In this document: positions 36,363-48,738 of the stretch, one piece after another
How positions within the stretch are numbered: the first letter of the stretch is position 1
Layout: every line of letters starts with the position of its first letter
NCBI GenBank assembly: GCA_029213265.1
Contig: JARGNG010000010.1
Span: forward strand, 62,001-126,000
DNA length: 64,000 bases
Direction: 5' to 3'
Source of the DNA: Verrucomicrobiales bacterium
GTDB lineage: Bacteria > Verrucomicrobiota > Verrucomicrobiia > Verrucomicrobiales > DEV007
Position numbers and translations under genes: made by a program
Notes under the pieces: model-generated
Database searches by the model: none
What the model was told of the DNA's origin: nothing
Seen by the model: only the letters and a program-made list of their open reading frames with translations

Positions 36363-37118
36363 ATGAAGATTTCGAAGAGCCTTCCTCTCGTTCTCGTCCC
36401 TCTATTGCTCGCCTCGAGTGCCCTCGGACAACTCCGCCGACCGGGCATCGTTACCGTGGAACGTGAGGATCGAACTTCCAGTCGACTCGTCAAAGAGGAC
36501 GGGGCGATCTACCTGGAGGAAATGATGGTCGAAGAAGTATTCGGAAAAACCACCTCTGCGGCACCGATCTACTCCACCCTTTCTGCGGACCGCTGGCTGG
36601 GAAATCTGATTCCGGGGCAGAAGGCCGTTCTTCTCGCGGTAAGCGAAAAAGCCTACCGGGTCCGGGCGCAGGCAAAGCAGGGACAAGTCGCCGGCTGGGT
36701 CAGCAAAGCTGCAGTCGCCGGTTTTCCGGAGGGATTCGAAGAAAACCTGCGGGAGTTTCATGCCCGCTGGGTCGTCGTAAAGGAACTGATCGAAAAGCAT
36801 CAGGTCGCTCTCGGTATGACCGTCGAGGAAGTCACCGCCTCCATCGGACCTCCGGATAAACGCTCTTCCAAGATTACGGGAGAAGGCCGTACCGATGCCC
36901 TCGAATACATATCCTACGAAAGAGTCCCGCAGACAGGCCTCAGTTATGATTCGTTTGGTCGCCCCGTGCCCACCACTCAGTATATCGAAGTGGAGTCCGG
37001 ACGGGTCACGATCGAATTTTCCGATGATATGGTGACCGCAATCTCCGAAACCGAAGGCATCGACCTCGCAGTGAACGGAGCCTATCGCGTTGTGCCACGT
37101 CCCATCGTCCTTTTCTGA
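36363..37118 (+). CDS. Secreted SH3-like domain protein of unknown function
   Basis: A 251-residue protein with a signal peptide (1-23, ending SSALGQ). Residues about 65-120 form an SH3b-like module (APIYSTLSADRWLGNL to AGWVSKAAVAG). Residues about 150-170 read HQVALGMTVEEVTASIGPPD, the pattern seen at the start of SmpA/OmlA-type (BamE-like) folds, followed by a two-strand repeat to the end. SH3b modules often bind peptidoglycan or cell-wall polymers. The exact function is unknown. The frame extends upstream but ATG 36363 gives the signal peptide and a promoter lies just ahead. Confidence 0.8.
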   Translation: MKISKSLPLVLVPLLLASSALGQLRRPGIVTVEREDRTSSRLVKEDGAIYLEEMMVEEVFGKTTSAAPIYSTLSADRWLGNLIPGQKAVLLAVSEKAYRVRAQAKQGQVAGWVSKAAVAGFPEGFEENLREFHARWVVVKELIEKHQVALGMTVEEVTASIGPPDKRSSKITGEGRTDALEYISYERVPQTGLSYDSFGRPVPTTQYIEVESGRVTIEFSDDMVTAISETEGIDLAVNGAYRVVPRPIVLF

Positions 37119-37324
37119 GAAAGGGAGCGTCGGTGAACGCCGGGGCGGGTTTTCCCTCCAGCTGTTTTTTCTACGCACCTCCCTTTCTCAACATGGGCAA
37201 AGTCTGAAAACCACCCCTATCACTGGTTTTCCCGAGGTGTTATCAAGATTGTAAAAGTGGCGGAAATTCATGCCTCGAATCCTGATTTTTTTCGCTTATT
37301 CCGCCTTTCCGGACGTAACGGGTT

Positions 37325-37355
37325 TTGACAATTCTTCGCCCTTCGCTTCTCATAT
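37325..37355 (+). promoter_or_regulatory. Possible promoter of the superoxide dismutase gene
   Basis: A perfect -35 hexamer TTGACA at 37325-37330 is followed by TCATAT at 37350-37355, a 19-base spacer, which is longer than ideal. It lies 47 bases before the ATG. The 283-base gap upstream holds nothing else I can identify. Confidence 0.35.
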
Positions 37356-37401
37356 AGACCCACAAATTGATTCAACGAGAACCAAAACCACTTCCCGCAA
37401 A

Positions 37402-38028
37402 ATGGCACACGAACTACCTGACCTTCCCTACGCACACGACGCACTTGAGCCTCATATTGATGCCAAGACCATGGAGATCCACCATGGAAAACACCACGCG
37501 ACTTACATCGCCAATCTGAATGGCGCTCTCGAAGGACATTCTGAGTTGGAAGCCAAGTCCATCGAAGATCTTATCTCTGATCTTGGCTCGGTTCCTGAAG
37601 GAATTCGCGGAGCTGTCCGCAATAACGGTGGCGGCCACGCCAACCACTCTCTCTTCTGGAGCATTCTCGGTCCTGACGGCGGCGCTCCTTCCGGAGATCT
37701 CGCCGCAGCCATCGACAGCGCTTTCGGGTCTCTCGACGCGATGAAAGACGAATTCAAAAAGGCAGCTCTTACCCGCTTCGGTTCGGGATGGGCCTGGCTG
37801 GGAGTCAAGGATGACGGCACGCTTGCGATCACGAGCACACCGAATCAGGACAATCCAATCATGGGTGAAGCCGCTGATTGCTGCGGTTGCACACCGATTC
37901 TCGGACTCGACGTTTGGGAACACGCCTACTATCTCAACTATCAGAACCGCCGCCCCGACTATGTCGACGGCTTCTGGAATGTCGTGAACTGGGACGCAGT
38001 AGCTGAGCGTTTCGCTGCTGCGAAATAG
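37402..38028 (+). CDS. Superoxide dismutase, Mn/Fe family
   Basis: A 208-residue Fe/Mn superoxide dismutase. Metal ligands are H27 ([14 protein letters not shown]), H82 ([11 protein letters not shown]), D170 and H174 ([12 protein letters not shown]). The GGGHANHS sequence favours manganese over iron, but metal choice is not certain from sequence. It removes superoxide in the cytoplasm. A Cys-rich insert DCCGC (159-163) lies just before the third ligand. ATG 37402 yields the standard start ([19 protein letters not shown]); the longer frame from 37270 does not look coding. It stands alone with a strong terminator. Confidence 0.96.
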   Translation: MAHELPDLPYAHDALEPHIDAKTMEIHHGKHHATYIANLNGALEGHSELEAKSIEDLISDLGSVPEGIRGAVRNNGGGHANHSLFWSILGPDGGAPSGDLAAAIDSAFGSLDAMKDEFKKAALTRFGSGWAWLGVKDDGTLAITSTPNQDNPIMGEAADCCGCTPILGLDVWEHAYYLNYQNRRPDYVDGFWNVVNWDAVAERFAAAK

Positions 38029-38058
38029 CCCGCCAACGAAAGCGAATACTGTCGTTCC

Positions 38059-38092
38059 GGGGGCGAATCGTAGACGATTTGCCCCCTTTTTT
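38059..38092 (+). terminator. Rho-independent terminator of the superoxide dismutase gene
   Basis: Arms 38059-38070 and 38075-38086 (GGGGGCGAATCG against CGATTTGCCCCC, with one G-T pair) close a TAGA loop and are followed by six T. Confidence 0.92.
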
Positions 38093-38463
38093 GCCTACGA
38101 TTGCGAGTTGGGTTATCGAAATTCCGAGAAGTCTTGGTATTCAACATTACTGAATCTTTTTCTTCCCCGTTTGGCGGGAGAAATGCTGGTTGTATATTTC
38201 TGAGCGGAAAAAGTGAAAAAAATGGCAAATTAGTCTTGAACGACCACTACATGTTGTGCATTCTATCAACCCGCTACCAAGATATGGTGTTTTTCACGTA
38301 ATTTCGGTTAGCGCGTAAATCTCCCGTTTTTCTGAAAATTTGACCAAAATCCGCCACTGGAGAGGGAAAATTTGTGATATTCAGGAAGTTTACGAAACTT
38401 AGAGAATCATTCTCGACCTACCCGTAATCCAACACATAAAACCATCCTAACGCCCCTCGATCT
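38093..38463 (+). other. AT-rich intergenic region ahead of nrdB
   Basis: The 371 bases between the sod terminator and nrdB are clearly more AT-rich than the genes. I see no convincing coding sequence or RNA gene; a 66-codon frame at 38101-38301 has no recognisable features. The last 80 bases contain two adjacent dyads, described separately. Confidence 0.6.
38386..38414 (+). promoter_or_regulatory. Two adjacent inverted repeats upstream of nrdB
   Basis: AAGTTT-ACG-AAACTT (38386-38400) is followed directly by GAGAAT-C-ATTCTC (38402-38414), ending 49 bases before the nrdB ATG. The second has the 1-base-spaced layout of a Fur/PerR-type box (compare TGATAATNATTATCA, 10 of 14 positions agree counting flanks). 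No NrdR-box pair was recognised. Regulator identity is inference. Confidence 0.4.
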
Positions 38464-39546
38464 ATGGACAAAACATTCAAAATCGGTGATCGCACTTTCG
38501 TGCTCGATCAGGACAAAGCTGAAGAAGCATTTGCAGCCAAAAAAGTAATCAACGGCCGTGAGACAGAAGCTTTTAACCTTCTTCCTCTCAAATATACCTG
38601 GGCCTACGACATCTATCGGACGATGAAGGCGAACCACTGGGAGCCGGAAGACATCCAGATGCAGCGCGATATCGAGCAGTGGCAAGGAACCGAACTTTCC
38701 GACAGTGAGCGTTGGATTATCCGGATGGGAATCGGTTATTTCTCCGCGGCAGAGGGCATTGTCGGAGACAACATTCTTCACGTGATTCGCGAAAAGGTGA
38801 CGGCTCCGGAGCTCAAACTCGTTCTGGGACGTCATGCGCATGAGGAAAACATTCACGCGGACTCCCTTCTCTACATGATCAGCAGTCTCGGAATCAATCC
38901 GCATGAGTGCGAAGCCATGTTTGAGCAGATCCCCACGATCAAGCGTAAGAATGAGTTCGTCACCCGCGTCTCTCACGCCGTTCGCCGCGACATGGATCTC
39001 AACGATCCGGAAAACAAGAAGCTCTTCGCAAAGAACCTCTTCCTTTTTGGACAGTGCATGGAGGGAACCCAGTTCTACGGCCTCTTCGGAATGATCCTGA
39101 GCCTCTATCGCCAGAACAAGTTCCCCGGCATCGGACAAATGTTCCGCTACACCTTGCGCGACGAATCGAATCACATCGAGCTGCTCCGCAATCTTTTCAT
39201 GGATCTCATTGGAGAAAACATGGAAATCTGGACCGCTGAATTCAAACAGGAGCTCGTCGATACCATGGCCGAAGCAGTCCGCCTGGAGAAAGAATTTATT
39301 CAGGATTGTCTCCCCGTCAGCTCGGTGGGATTGAACTGCGAAGAGTTCTTCCAGTATATCGACTTCATTGCTGACCGCCGCCTCGAAGGCGTTGGTTTGA
39401 ACCCGATCAATTTCGGTGTTCAGAATCCTTTTCCATGGCTTGCCGAGATGATGGATCTGCGCAAGGAGCAGAACTTCTTTGAAGGCAAAGTCACCGAGTA
39501 TCAGAAATCTTCGTCTCTTGTTATGGGCGACGACGACGACCTCTAG
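38464..39546 (+). CDS. nrdB: Ribonucleotide reductase small subunit, class Ic-like residues
   Basis: A 360-residue R2 protein of the ferritin-like fold; with NrdA it reduces ribonucleotides to deoxyribonucleotides. Candidate metal ligands are E97, E128, H131, E200, E234 and H237. Spacing matches E. coli R2 exactly (D84 to E115 is 31 residues, as E97 to E128; E204 to E238 is 34, as E200 to E234). By this alignment the first ligand is Glu rather than Asp, and the radical tyrosine (E. coli Y122) is L135 in ENIHADSLLYM. Both changes mark class Ic R2 proteins, in which a Mn(IV)/Fe(III) centre replaces the tyrosyl radical, first described in Chlamydia. nrdA follows after 203 bases. Confidence 0.95.
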   Translation: MDKTFKIGDRTFVLDQDKAEEAFAAKKVINGRETEAFNLLPLKYTWAYDIYRTMKANHWEPEDIQMQRDIEQWQGTELSDSERWIIRMGIGYFSAAEGIVGDNILHVIREKVTAPELKLVLGRHAHEENIHADSLLYMISSLGINPHECEAMFEQIPTIKRKNEFVTRVSHAVRRDMDLNDPENKKLFAKNLFLFGQCMEGTQFYGLFGMILSLYRQNKFPGIGQMFRYTLRDESNHIELLRNLFMDLIGENMEIWTAEFKQELVDTMAEAVRLEKEFIQDCLPVSSVGLNCEEFFQYIDFIADRRLEGVGLNPINFGVQNPFPWLAEMMDLRKEQNFFEGKVTEYQKSSSLVMGDDDDL

Positions 39547-39558
39547 GAATTTCGGGTC

Positions 39559-39597
39559 ATTCAACAAGGTTGGATTAAGCACCCAACCCTGTTGAAT
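39559..39597 (+). other. Long hairpin in the nrdB-nrdA gap
   Basis: Arms 39559-39573 and 39583-39597 (ATTCAACAAGGTTGG / CCAACCCTGTTGAAT) pair over 15 bases with one mismatch and a 9-base loop, starting 12 bases after the nrdB stop. No T tract follows. It could be a Rho-independent terminator of weak type, an mRNA stabiliser or an RNase processing site that sets the R2:R1 ratio. Confidence 0.6.
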
Positions 39598-39749
39598 ATC
39601 GCCCTGTTTACATCACACCCCGCACGCTTGTTAATCTGAGCTCTTCCTGAGCTTTTCCCGTTCAAATCCGGACCTTTCCGCAGACCGCCTCCTGTTTCGC
39701 GAATTCGTCCGCTCGTTCCCCTACCTACCCAACCGCACTACCAACCCGC

Positions 39750-43016
<3,267 letters not shown>

Positions 43017-43050
43017 GCATTGCTCACAACTACATTTCGTTGAAAACTCA

Positions 43051-43087
43051 AACGGCCTCCGTGGAATTCCACGGAGGCCGTTTTTTT
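43051..43087 (+). terminator. Rho-independent terminator of nrdA
   Basis: Arms 43052-43064 and 43069-43081 pair perfectly over 13 bases (ACGGCCTCCGTGG) with an AATT loop, followed by a T run to 43087. Confidence 0.95.
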
Positions 43088-43166
43088 CGCGAAAACGTGG
43101 TTTTGGATATTGGATGTTGGGGAGATTCCTCCACACTGACTTCTGAATGCCGCTCTCCTCTAACTC

Positions 43167-44234
43167 ATGTTCTTTCTCGCCTGCATCGCGCTCGGAATCA
43201 TTCCGATGGTCATCTACGCTGCTATTGTCTGGCGCCTGGATCGCTGGGAGAAGGAGCCCATCCCTCTTCTCATCGCGGCTTTTTTCTGGGGCAGCGTTCC
43301 TGCCATCATCTTCGCAATTATTGCCCAGGGCATTCTCGGAATCCCCGTCGACGACTTCCCCGAGGAGGCTTCCTTTCTCGTTCAAATTTACCAGGCCAGC
43401 TTTGTAGCGCCCTTCACCGAAGAGATTATCAAGGGCGTCGGTCTCCTGCTCCTCTTCTTCTTTTTCCGCCGGGAGATTGACTCGGTTCTTGATGGGCTCA
43501 TCTACGGTAGCATGATCGGCTTTGGTTTTTCGGCGGTCGAAAATGTTCTCTACTTCGCCGGTCAGGAGGACACCGCCGGCCTCCTCATGCTGTTCTTTCT
43601 GCGCGCCTTTGTTTTTGGAATGCTTCACGCGCTCTTCACGGGATTAACCGGAGCGGGCCTCGCTCTGGGAAAATTCTCCCGAAGTACGATCATGAAAGTG
43701 CTCTGGCCTGTCATCGGGCTCTCCCTCGCGATGTTCACTCACGCGCTTCACAACTACCTTGCGACCCTGGGCGGTGAACACATTTTCTATGCCATTTTCG
43801 GAATCAGTCTCGGAATCCTCTGGTTCATCGCAACCATCGCCACCTGTTTGTATCATGAAAACCGGTGGATCCGGATCCACCTTTCCGAAGAGGTCGAGAA
43901 CGGAGTTCTTTTCGCCGAACAGGCGCTCGACACCTCTCACTTCTGGACACGCAGCTCACTGAGCCTGTTTACGCAGGGCCCCGGAATTGTTTTCAAACGC
44001 AAGCGCCTCTTGCACGAAGCGACGGAACTGGCCTTTGAGAAACAGCGTCAACAGCACTTTGGTGCGACCGGTGAATGCATCCAGCGGATTGCGGCTCTGC
44101 GGGACCGGGTCCGTAAGCTGAGCCGCGAAGATCCCCTCGTTCTGGCCGGGGTCATTCGCCCGGGAGGCGTCCTTCCCCCTCCCCTGCCTCCGTTGAGGAG
44201 GGATCCGCCGCCCCTTCCGGACACAGCTTCCTAG
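43167..44234 (+). CDS. PrsW-family intramembrane metalloprotease-like protein
   Basis: A 355-residue protein with about eight membrane helices in the first 240 residues. The family motif EExxK is at E85-E86-K89 (APFTEEIIKG), followed by E125-N126 (SAVENVLYF) and a His in FGMLHALFTG and HALHNYLA. These match PrsW, the protease that starts anti-sigma-factor cleavage in Bacillus. The C-terminal 115 residues are cytoplasmic, charged, and end Pro-rich. The target here is not known; no sigma/anti-sigma pair is nearby. Its last 83 bases overlap the convergent membrane-protein gene. Confidence 0.88.
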   Translation: MFFLACIALGIIPMVIYAAIVWRLDRWEKEPIPLLIAAFFWGSVPAIIFAIIAQGILGIPVDDFPEEASFLVQIYQASFVAPFTEEIIKGVGLLLLFFFFRREIDSVLDGLIYGSMIGFGFSAVENVLYFAGQEDTAGLLMLFFLRAFVFGMLHALFTGLTGAGLALGKFSRSTIMKVLWPVIGLSLAMFTHALHNYLATLGGEHIFYAIFGISLGILWFIATIATCLYHENRWIRIHLSEEVENGVLFAEQALDTSHFWTRSSLSLFTQGPGIVFKRKRLLHEATELAFEKQRQQHFGATGECIQRIAALRDRVRKLSREDPLVLAGVIRPGGVLPPPLPPLRRDPPPLPDTAS

Positions 44235-44697
44235 CCCAAATTCGCGCCGTGCCGATCAATGCGACACCCGCAACGAAGGTGATCGCCGTTTCGGTAAGAT
44301 CATAGTAGGAGGGCTGATCATTCGGATGAAATCGATATTCCGAGCTGCGTGCAATGGCGAAAAAGTGAATCCAGTTAAATGCCTCGCCGAATGACTGGAG
44401 AGCAAACCATCCGCCCAGCCCAAGTAACACAGTAGCAAAGAGCTGCTGGAGCGTTACTCCCTTGAGATTGATCTCCCGGTTTTCCTTCCCAGCCATCCAA
44501 TGGGAAAGCCTCGGAGCAACCAACCAGAGCATTGCTCCCACGACAAAACACGCGAGGGTCGCAGCGAAGTTCAGAAAATACACTTCCTCCTGAATTCGGC
44601 TTGTCGCCAGCGCAGAGACCAGATGAGCAAGCCCTTCAACGATCCACTTGAGGGCAACCAATCGAAGAAGAATCTGGGTAAGGGCGGAAACGGGCAT
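44152..44697 (-). CDS. Integral membrane protein of unknown function
   Basis: A 181-residue protein with four predicted membrane helices (about 8-28, 42-60, 84-104, 137-154) and a polar tail that ends GEGEGRLPGE. I recognise no family. The gene converges on the PrsW-like gene and their 3-prime ends overlap by 83 bases. The interval 44698-44913 next to it contains no recognisable gene. Confidence 0.65.
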   Translation of the reverse strand: MPVSALTQILLRLVALKWIVEGLAHLVSALATSRIQEEVYFLNFAATLACFVVGAMLWLVAPRLSHWMAGKENREINLKGVTLQQLFATVLLGLGGWFALQSFGEAFNWIHFFAIARSSEYRFHPNDQPSYYDLTETAITFVAGVALIGTARIWARKLCPEGAADPSSTEAGEGEGRLPGE

Positions 44698-44913
44698 GAC
44701 TTGTCATAGCAGACGCACTATCTTCCAGCAAGCGGGCTGAACCGCGACAGGGGTCCTTGAACGGTGGAGGCGACGAAGCAGAGGCGCGGACGGCCCTCCC
44801 CTCTTCGCACCTGCTCCTCGTCGAGCAACTTGCGAAATTCGGCAAGGAAGCCCGACATGATTTCGCGTCGCAATTCGCCAACACAGGGATCAAGGCAATC
44901 TTACAAAAACCTT

Positions 44914-47900
44914 TTACTTGGGGTGATATTCCTGCAATGCCATTACGCTGAGATCCGCAGCTTTTTGCGAACGTATCGCTCCGACACAGGCACGGACAGC
45001 ACGCATCGTCGTAATGATCGGAACCCGACTCGCGAGAGCTCCGCTTCGGATTCTTGTCTCGTCACGGCGGGGAATCCTCCCACTCGGACGATTGATCACC
45101 ATGGCGATCTCTCCGTTCTTGATCATGTCGAGAACATTGGGACGTCCCTCGGCCAGCTTGTGAAGGCGATGCACCGGAACTCCTTCTTCCTGGAGGCGCT
45201 TCGCCGTTCCGGAAGTAGAGAAGATTGTGAAACCAAGATCACTGAATTCCTTGGCGACTTCAACCGCCGCGTCTTTGTCCTGATCTTTCACCGAGATGAA
45301 AATATTTCCTTCGAGCGGCAGTTCCGATGACGCTGCCATCTGAGCCTTCGCGTAGGCCATTCCAAGATCGGCGTCTATGCCCATGACCTCTCCAGTCGAC
45401 TTCATCTCCGGCCCGAGGCTGATATCAACGCCGGGGAATTTTGCGAAAGGGAAGACAGCTTCTTTCACTGAGTAGTGCTCAGGAAAAACCGGAGCCGTAA
45501 ATCCAAGATCCACCAGCTTCTCGCCTGCCATTACCTTTGCCGCCAGTTTGGCGAGGGGGACACCGATCGCTTTGGAGACAAACGGAACCGTCCGGGAAGC
45601 ACGGGGATTCACCTCGATGACGTAGAGGTCCTCATCTTTCACCGCAAACTGGATGTTCATGAGCCCGCGAACCTCCAGTTCGACAGCAAGATCTTTCGCT
45701 GCAGAGGAGATTTTTTCCCTCATCGAATCGGTCAGTGAGAACGAAGGAATAACACAGGCACTGTCACCACTGTGAATGCCGGCTTCCTCGATATGCTCCA
45801 TGATCGCTCCAACCACGGTCGTTTCCCCGTCGGAGATACAATCCACATCCACCTCGGTCGCATCCTCAAGGAAACGATCGACGAGAACGGGGCGGTCCGG
45901 CCCCGCGTCGACAGCGTTTTGCATGTACTGACGAAGCTCATCGTCATTGTAGACGATCATCATGGCGCGCCCGCCGAGAACAAAGGAAGGGCGCACGAGA
46001 ACAGGATACCCAATCCGATCCGCGATCGTGACCGCTTCCTCAGCGGACACTGCCGTTCCCGCAGGAGCCTGCTTCAAACCGAGCCTGTCGAGAAGAACTG
46101 AGAAAAATTTCCGGTCTTCCGCCTGCTCGATACTCTTGGGAGAAGTCCCGATAATATTGCAGCCATGACGCTCGAGGTCGGCGGCAAGGTTCAGCGGAGT
46201 TTGCCCTCCAAACTGAACGATGACGCCCCAGCACTCCTCTTCCTCATAAATATTGAGAACGTCTTCCAGCGTGAGCGGCTCAAAGTAAAGTTTGTCACTC
46301 GTGTCGTAGTCGGTCGAGACGGTCTCCGGATTCGAGTTGACCATAATCGTCTCGAACCCGAGCTCCTTCAGCGCAAAGGAAGCGTGCACACAACAGTAGT
46401 CGAATTCGATTCCCTGACCGATCCGGTTCGGACCGCCGCCCAGAATCATAACCTTCTTCTTATCGCCGCCACGGGCCTCATTTTCGATCCCGTAGGTAGA
46501 GTAGAAATACGGGGTGTAGGCCTCAAACTCGGCCGCACAGGTGTCCACAAGTCGATAGGTGGGAATGACGCCCGCCTCTTTTCGTTTTGCCCGAACTTCG
46601 TCAGGAGTGGTTCCGGTCAGATACGCGAGTTGGGGATCCGAATAACCAAGTTTTTTGGCGCGGCGAAAATCCAGCGAGTCGAGGTCGGTTCCGAATTCCT
46701 TTTCTGCGGCAAGGATGTCCTCAATATTTTTGAGGAACCACGGATCAATCGCGGAGAGATCAAAAATCTCCTCGAGGCTCAAGCCGGCTTCGAAAGCGAG
46801 GCGGACAAAGAAAATCCGCTCTGCATTCGGCGTCGCGAGACGCTCGCGGATGTAGCTGACATCAGGATTCCCGTCCTTGCCGTCGGCACCGAGTCCAAAA
46901 CGACCTGTCTCCAGCGAACGGAGAGCCTTCTGGAGCGATTCTTTGAATGTTCTCCCGATCGACATAGCCTCACCGACGCTCTTCATCTGCGTGGTCAGGG
47001 TCGCGTCGGCATCGGCAAACTTCTCGAACGTGAAACGGGGAATTTTTACTACGCAGTAGTCGATCGTCGGCTCAAAGCTGGCCGGCGTTTCCCGGGTGAT
47101 GTCATTGGGAATTTCATCGAGCGTATATCCCACGGCCAGCTTTGCCGCGATCTTGGCGATCGGGAAACCGGTCGCCTTCGAAGCGAGAGCAGAAGAGCGG
47201 GAAACCCTCGGGTTCATTTCGATCACGATCATGCGTCCGTTCTCTGGATTCACCGAAAACTGAATGTTGGACCCCCCCGTTTCGACGCCAATTTCACGAA
47301 TCACAGCAAACGAAGCATCCCGCATCATTTGATATTCACGATCCGTCAAGGTCTGCGCCGGGGCCACTGTGATCGAGTCTCCGGTATGAACTCCCATCGG
47401 ATCGAAATTCTCGATCGAACAAATCACGACGCAGTTGTCGGCGCAGTCGCGCATGACCTCCATTTCGTATTCCTTCCACCCGAGAAGAGATTCTTCAACG
47501 AGAACCTCCGTCACCGGTGAAAGATCGAGACCGCGTCGCACAATGGTATCAAAGTCCTCCTTGTTGTAGGCAATACCACCGCCGGATCCTCCCAGCGTGT
47601 AGGCCGGACGGATGATCATAGGAAAGGCGCCGATCTCCTTCGCAATCTCAAGCGCCTCATCCATGGTATGGGCGACGCCTGACTGCGGCATATCGAGGCC
47701 GATTTTGATCATCGCCTCTTTGAAGAGAAGTCGATCTTCGCCTTTCTCAATCGCATCGGCATTGGCCCCGATCATCTTCACGCCGGCACGCTCAAGGTAT
47801 CCGGAGCGGAAAAGCTCCATCGCGGCATTCAATGCCGTTTGACCGCCAAGAGTCGGAAGCAACGCATCCGGCTTTTCCTTCTCGATGATCTTTTCAATCA

Positions 47901-48117
47901 CCGCCGGAGTAATCGGTTCAACATAGGTCCGGGCGGCAAATTCCGGGTCTGTCATGATGGTGGCCGGGTTCGAATTGACCAGGACTACAGTGTAGCCCTC
48001 TTCCTGGAGAGCCTTGCAGGCCTGCACTCCGGAATAGTCAAACTCACATCCCTGCCCAATTACAATGGGCCCGGAACCAATCAGCAGAATTTTCTCAATC
48101 GAGGTATCTCGCGGCAT
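44914..48117 (-). CDS. carB: Carbamoyl-phosphate synthase large subunit
   Basis: A 1067-residue protein with two tandem ATP-grasp halves ([20 protein letters not shown] and [19 protein letters not shown] are the two paired starts), a central oligomerisation region and a C-terminal MGS-like allosteric domain (from about residue 930; [17 protein letters not shown]). It makes carbamoyl phosphate for arginine and pyrimidines with the small subunit CarA, which is not in the neighbourhood. The frame opens at 48150, but ATG 48117 gives the family start [14 protein letters not shown]. Confidence 0.97.
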   Translation of the reverse strand: MPRDTSIEKILLIGSGPIVIGQGCEFDYSGVQACKALQEEGYTVVLVNSNPATIMTDPEFAARTYVEPITPAVIEKIIEKEKPDALLPTLGGQTALNAAMELFRSGYLERAGVKMIGANADAIEKGEDRLLFKEAMIKIGLDMPQSGVAHTMDEALEIAKEIGAFPMIIRPAYTLGGSGGGIAYNKEDFDTIVRRGLDLSPVTEVLVEESLLGWKEYEMEVMRDCADNCVVICSIENFDPMGVHTGDSITVAPAQTLTDREYQMMRDASFAVIREIGVETGGSNIQFSVNPENGRMIVIEMNPRVSRSSALASKATGFPIAKIAAKLAVGYTLDEIPNDITRETPASFEPTIDYCVVKIPRFTFEKFADADATLTTQMKSVGEAMSIGRTFKESLQKALRSLETGRFGLGADGKDGNPDVSYIRERLATPNAERIFFVRLAFEAGLSLEEIFDLSAIDPWFLKNIEDILAAEKEFGTDLDSLDFRRAKKLGYSDPQLAYLTGTTPDEVRAKRKEAGVIPTYRLVDTCAAEFEAYTPYFYSTYGIENEARGGDKKKVMILGGGPNRIGQGIEFDYCCVHASFALKELGFETIMVNSNPETVSTDYDTSDKLYFEPLTLEDVLNIYEEEECWGVIVQFGGQTPLNLAADLERHGCNIIGTSPKSIEQAEDRKFFSVLLDRLGLKQAPAGTAVSAEEAVTIADRIGYPVLVRPSFVLGGRAMMIVYNDDELRQYMQNAVDAGPDRPVLVDRFLEDATEVDVDCISDGETTVVGAIMEHIEEAGIHSGDSACVIPSFSLTDSMREKISSAAKDLAVELEVRGLMNIQFAVKDEDLYVIEVNPRASRTVPFVSKAIGVPLAKLAAKVMAGEKLVDLGFTAPVFPEHYSVKEAVFPFAKFPGVDISLGPEMKSTGEVMGIDADLGMAYAKAQMAASSELPLEGNIFISVKDQDKDAAVEVAKEFSDLGFTIFSTSGTAKRLQEEGVPVHRLHKLAEGRPNVLDMIKNGEIAMVINRPSGRIPRRDETRIRSGALASRVPIITTMRAVRACVGAIRSQKAADLSVMALQEYHPK

Positions 48118-48291
48118 GAAACGAAGGGTAAAATTTCTCACCCCTTGCATCGGGAAACCGTCTTGGCAACGGAGGAAATCGGATTTTCGAAAAGAGTTTC
48201 GGTTCAGAGAGCCCGAATATATCGGAATCAGGAGAATTTCCCCTTGAAATTAGCCCAATTTCTCCCAAAGATGAAGCAGACAGCTGTGTCC

Positions 48292-48699
48292 ATGAACACG
48301 ATGAAATTTTTCTCTCTCACTCTCACCATTATTCTTTCCGGATCCGCCTTCGCTACGGCGCAGGATAACGTGCCGAAGCAATACCAGAACATTGAGCCGG
48401 AGTTGAAGTGCCACTACCCGAGAAAAGATCGCAGCTTCTGCAAAGTTTTTCCCCAGTTTTCCTTTAAGAAGGGTCTCTGCAATCCGGAACCTGAGCTTCT
48501 CGGGCACATCGTCTGGTGCAGCGAAGAGATTTCCGTTACGGAACGCGATGAGTGCGGGAAGATGGAAACCTTCGACGCAGTGGTCGTCACCTACCGTAAA
48601 GTCTATTGCAACGGTGCCTGGGGTGACAAGTTCAAGCGAACCTATCGCAAAGAACCCACCATTGTGACCCCTGCTCTCGCCAAAAACGTGATCAAATAG
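48292..48699 (+). CDS. Small secreted cysteine-rich protein
   Basis: A 135-residue protein with a signal peptide (about 1-23, ending SAFATAQ). The mature part contains six cysteines (ELKC, SFC, GLC, VWC, DEC, VYC), enough for three disulfide bonds. I recognise no family. The start may be ATG 48292 or 48301; both retain the signal. It is divergent from carB and is followed, 39 bases on, by the flavin-reductase-family gene. Confidence 0.65.
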   Translation: MNTMKFFSLTLTIILSGSAFATAQDNVPKQYQNIEPELKCHYPRKDRSFCKVFPQFSFKKGLCNPEPELLGHIVWCSEEISVTERDECGKMETFDAVVVTYRKVYCNGAWGDKFKRTYRKEPTIVTPALAKNVIK

Positions 48700-48738
48700 C
48701 GGACTCCGCAGCGGGTTGGCTTCATCCTGCTCCTACCG

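Noticed and set aside
38300-38463. NrdR boxes upstream of nrdB
   Set aside because: I could not find a pair of the usual 16-base NrdR motifs with helical spacing; only the two dyads noted are present.
38407-39582. A 391-codon open frame opposite nrdB
   Set aside because: Mirrors nrdB codon pattern; no known fold.
46165-47520. A 451-codon open frame on the strand opposite carB
   Set aside because: Typical antisense shadow of a GC-rich gene; its translation has no domain and carB is unmistakable in the other strand.
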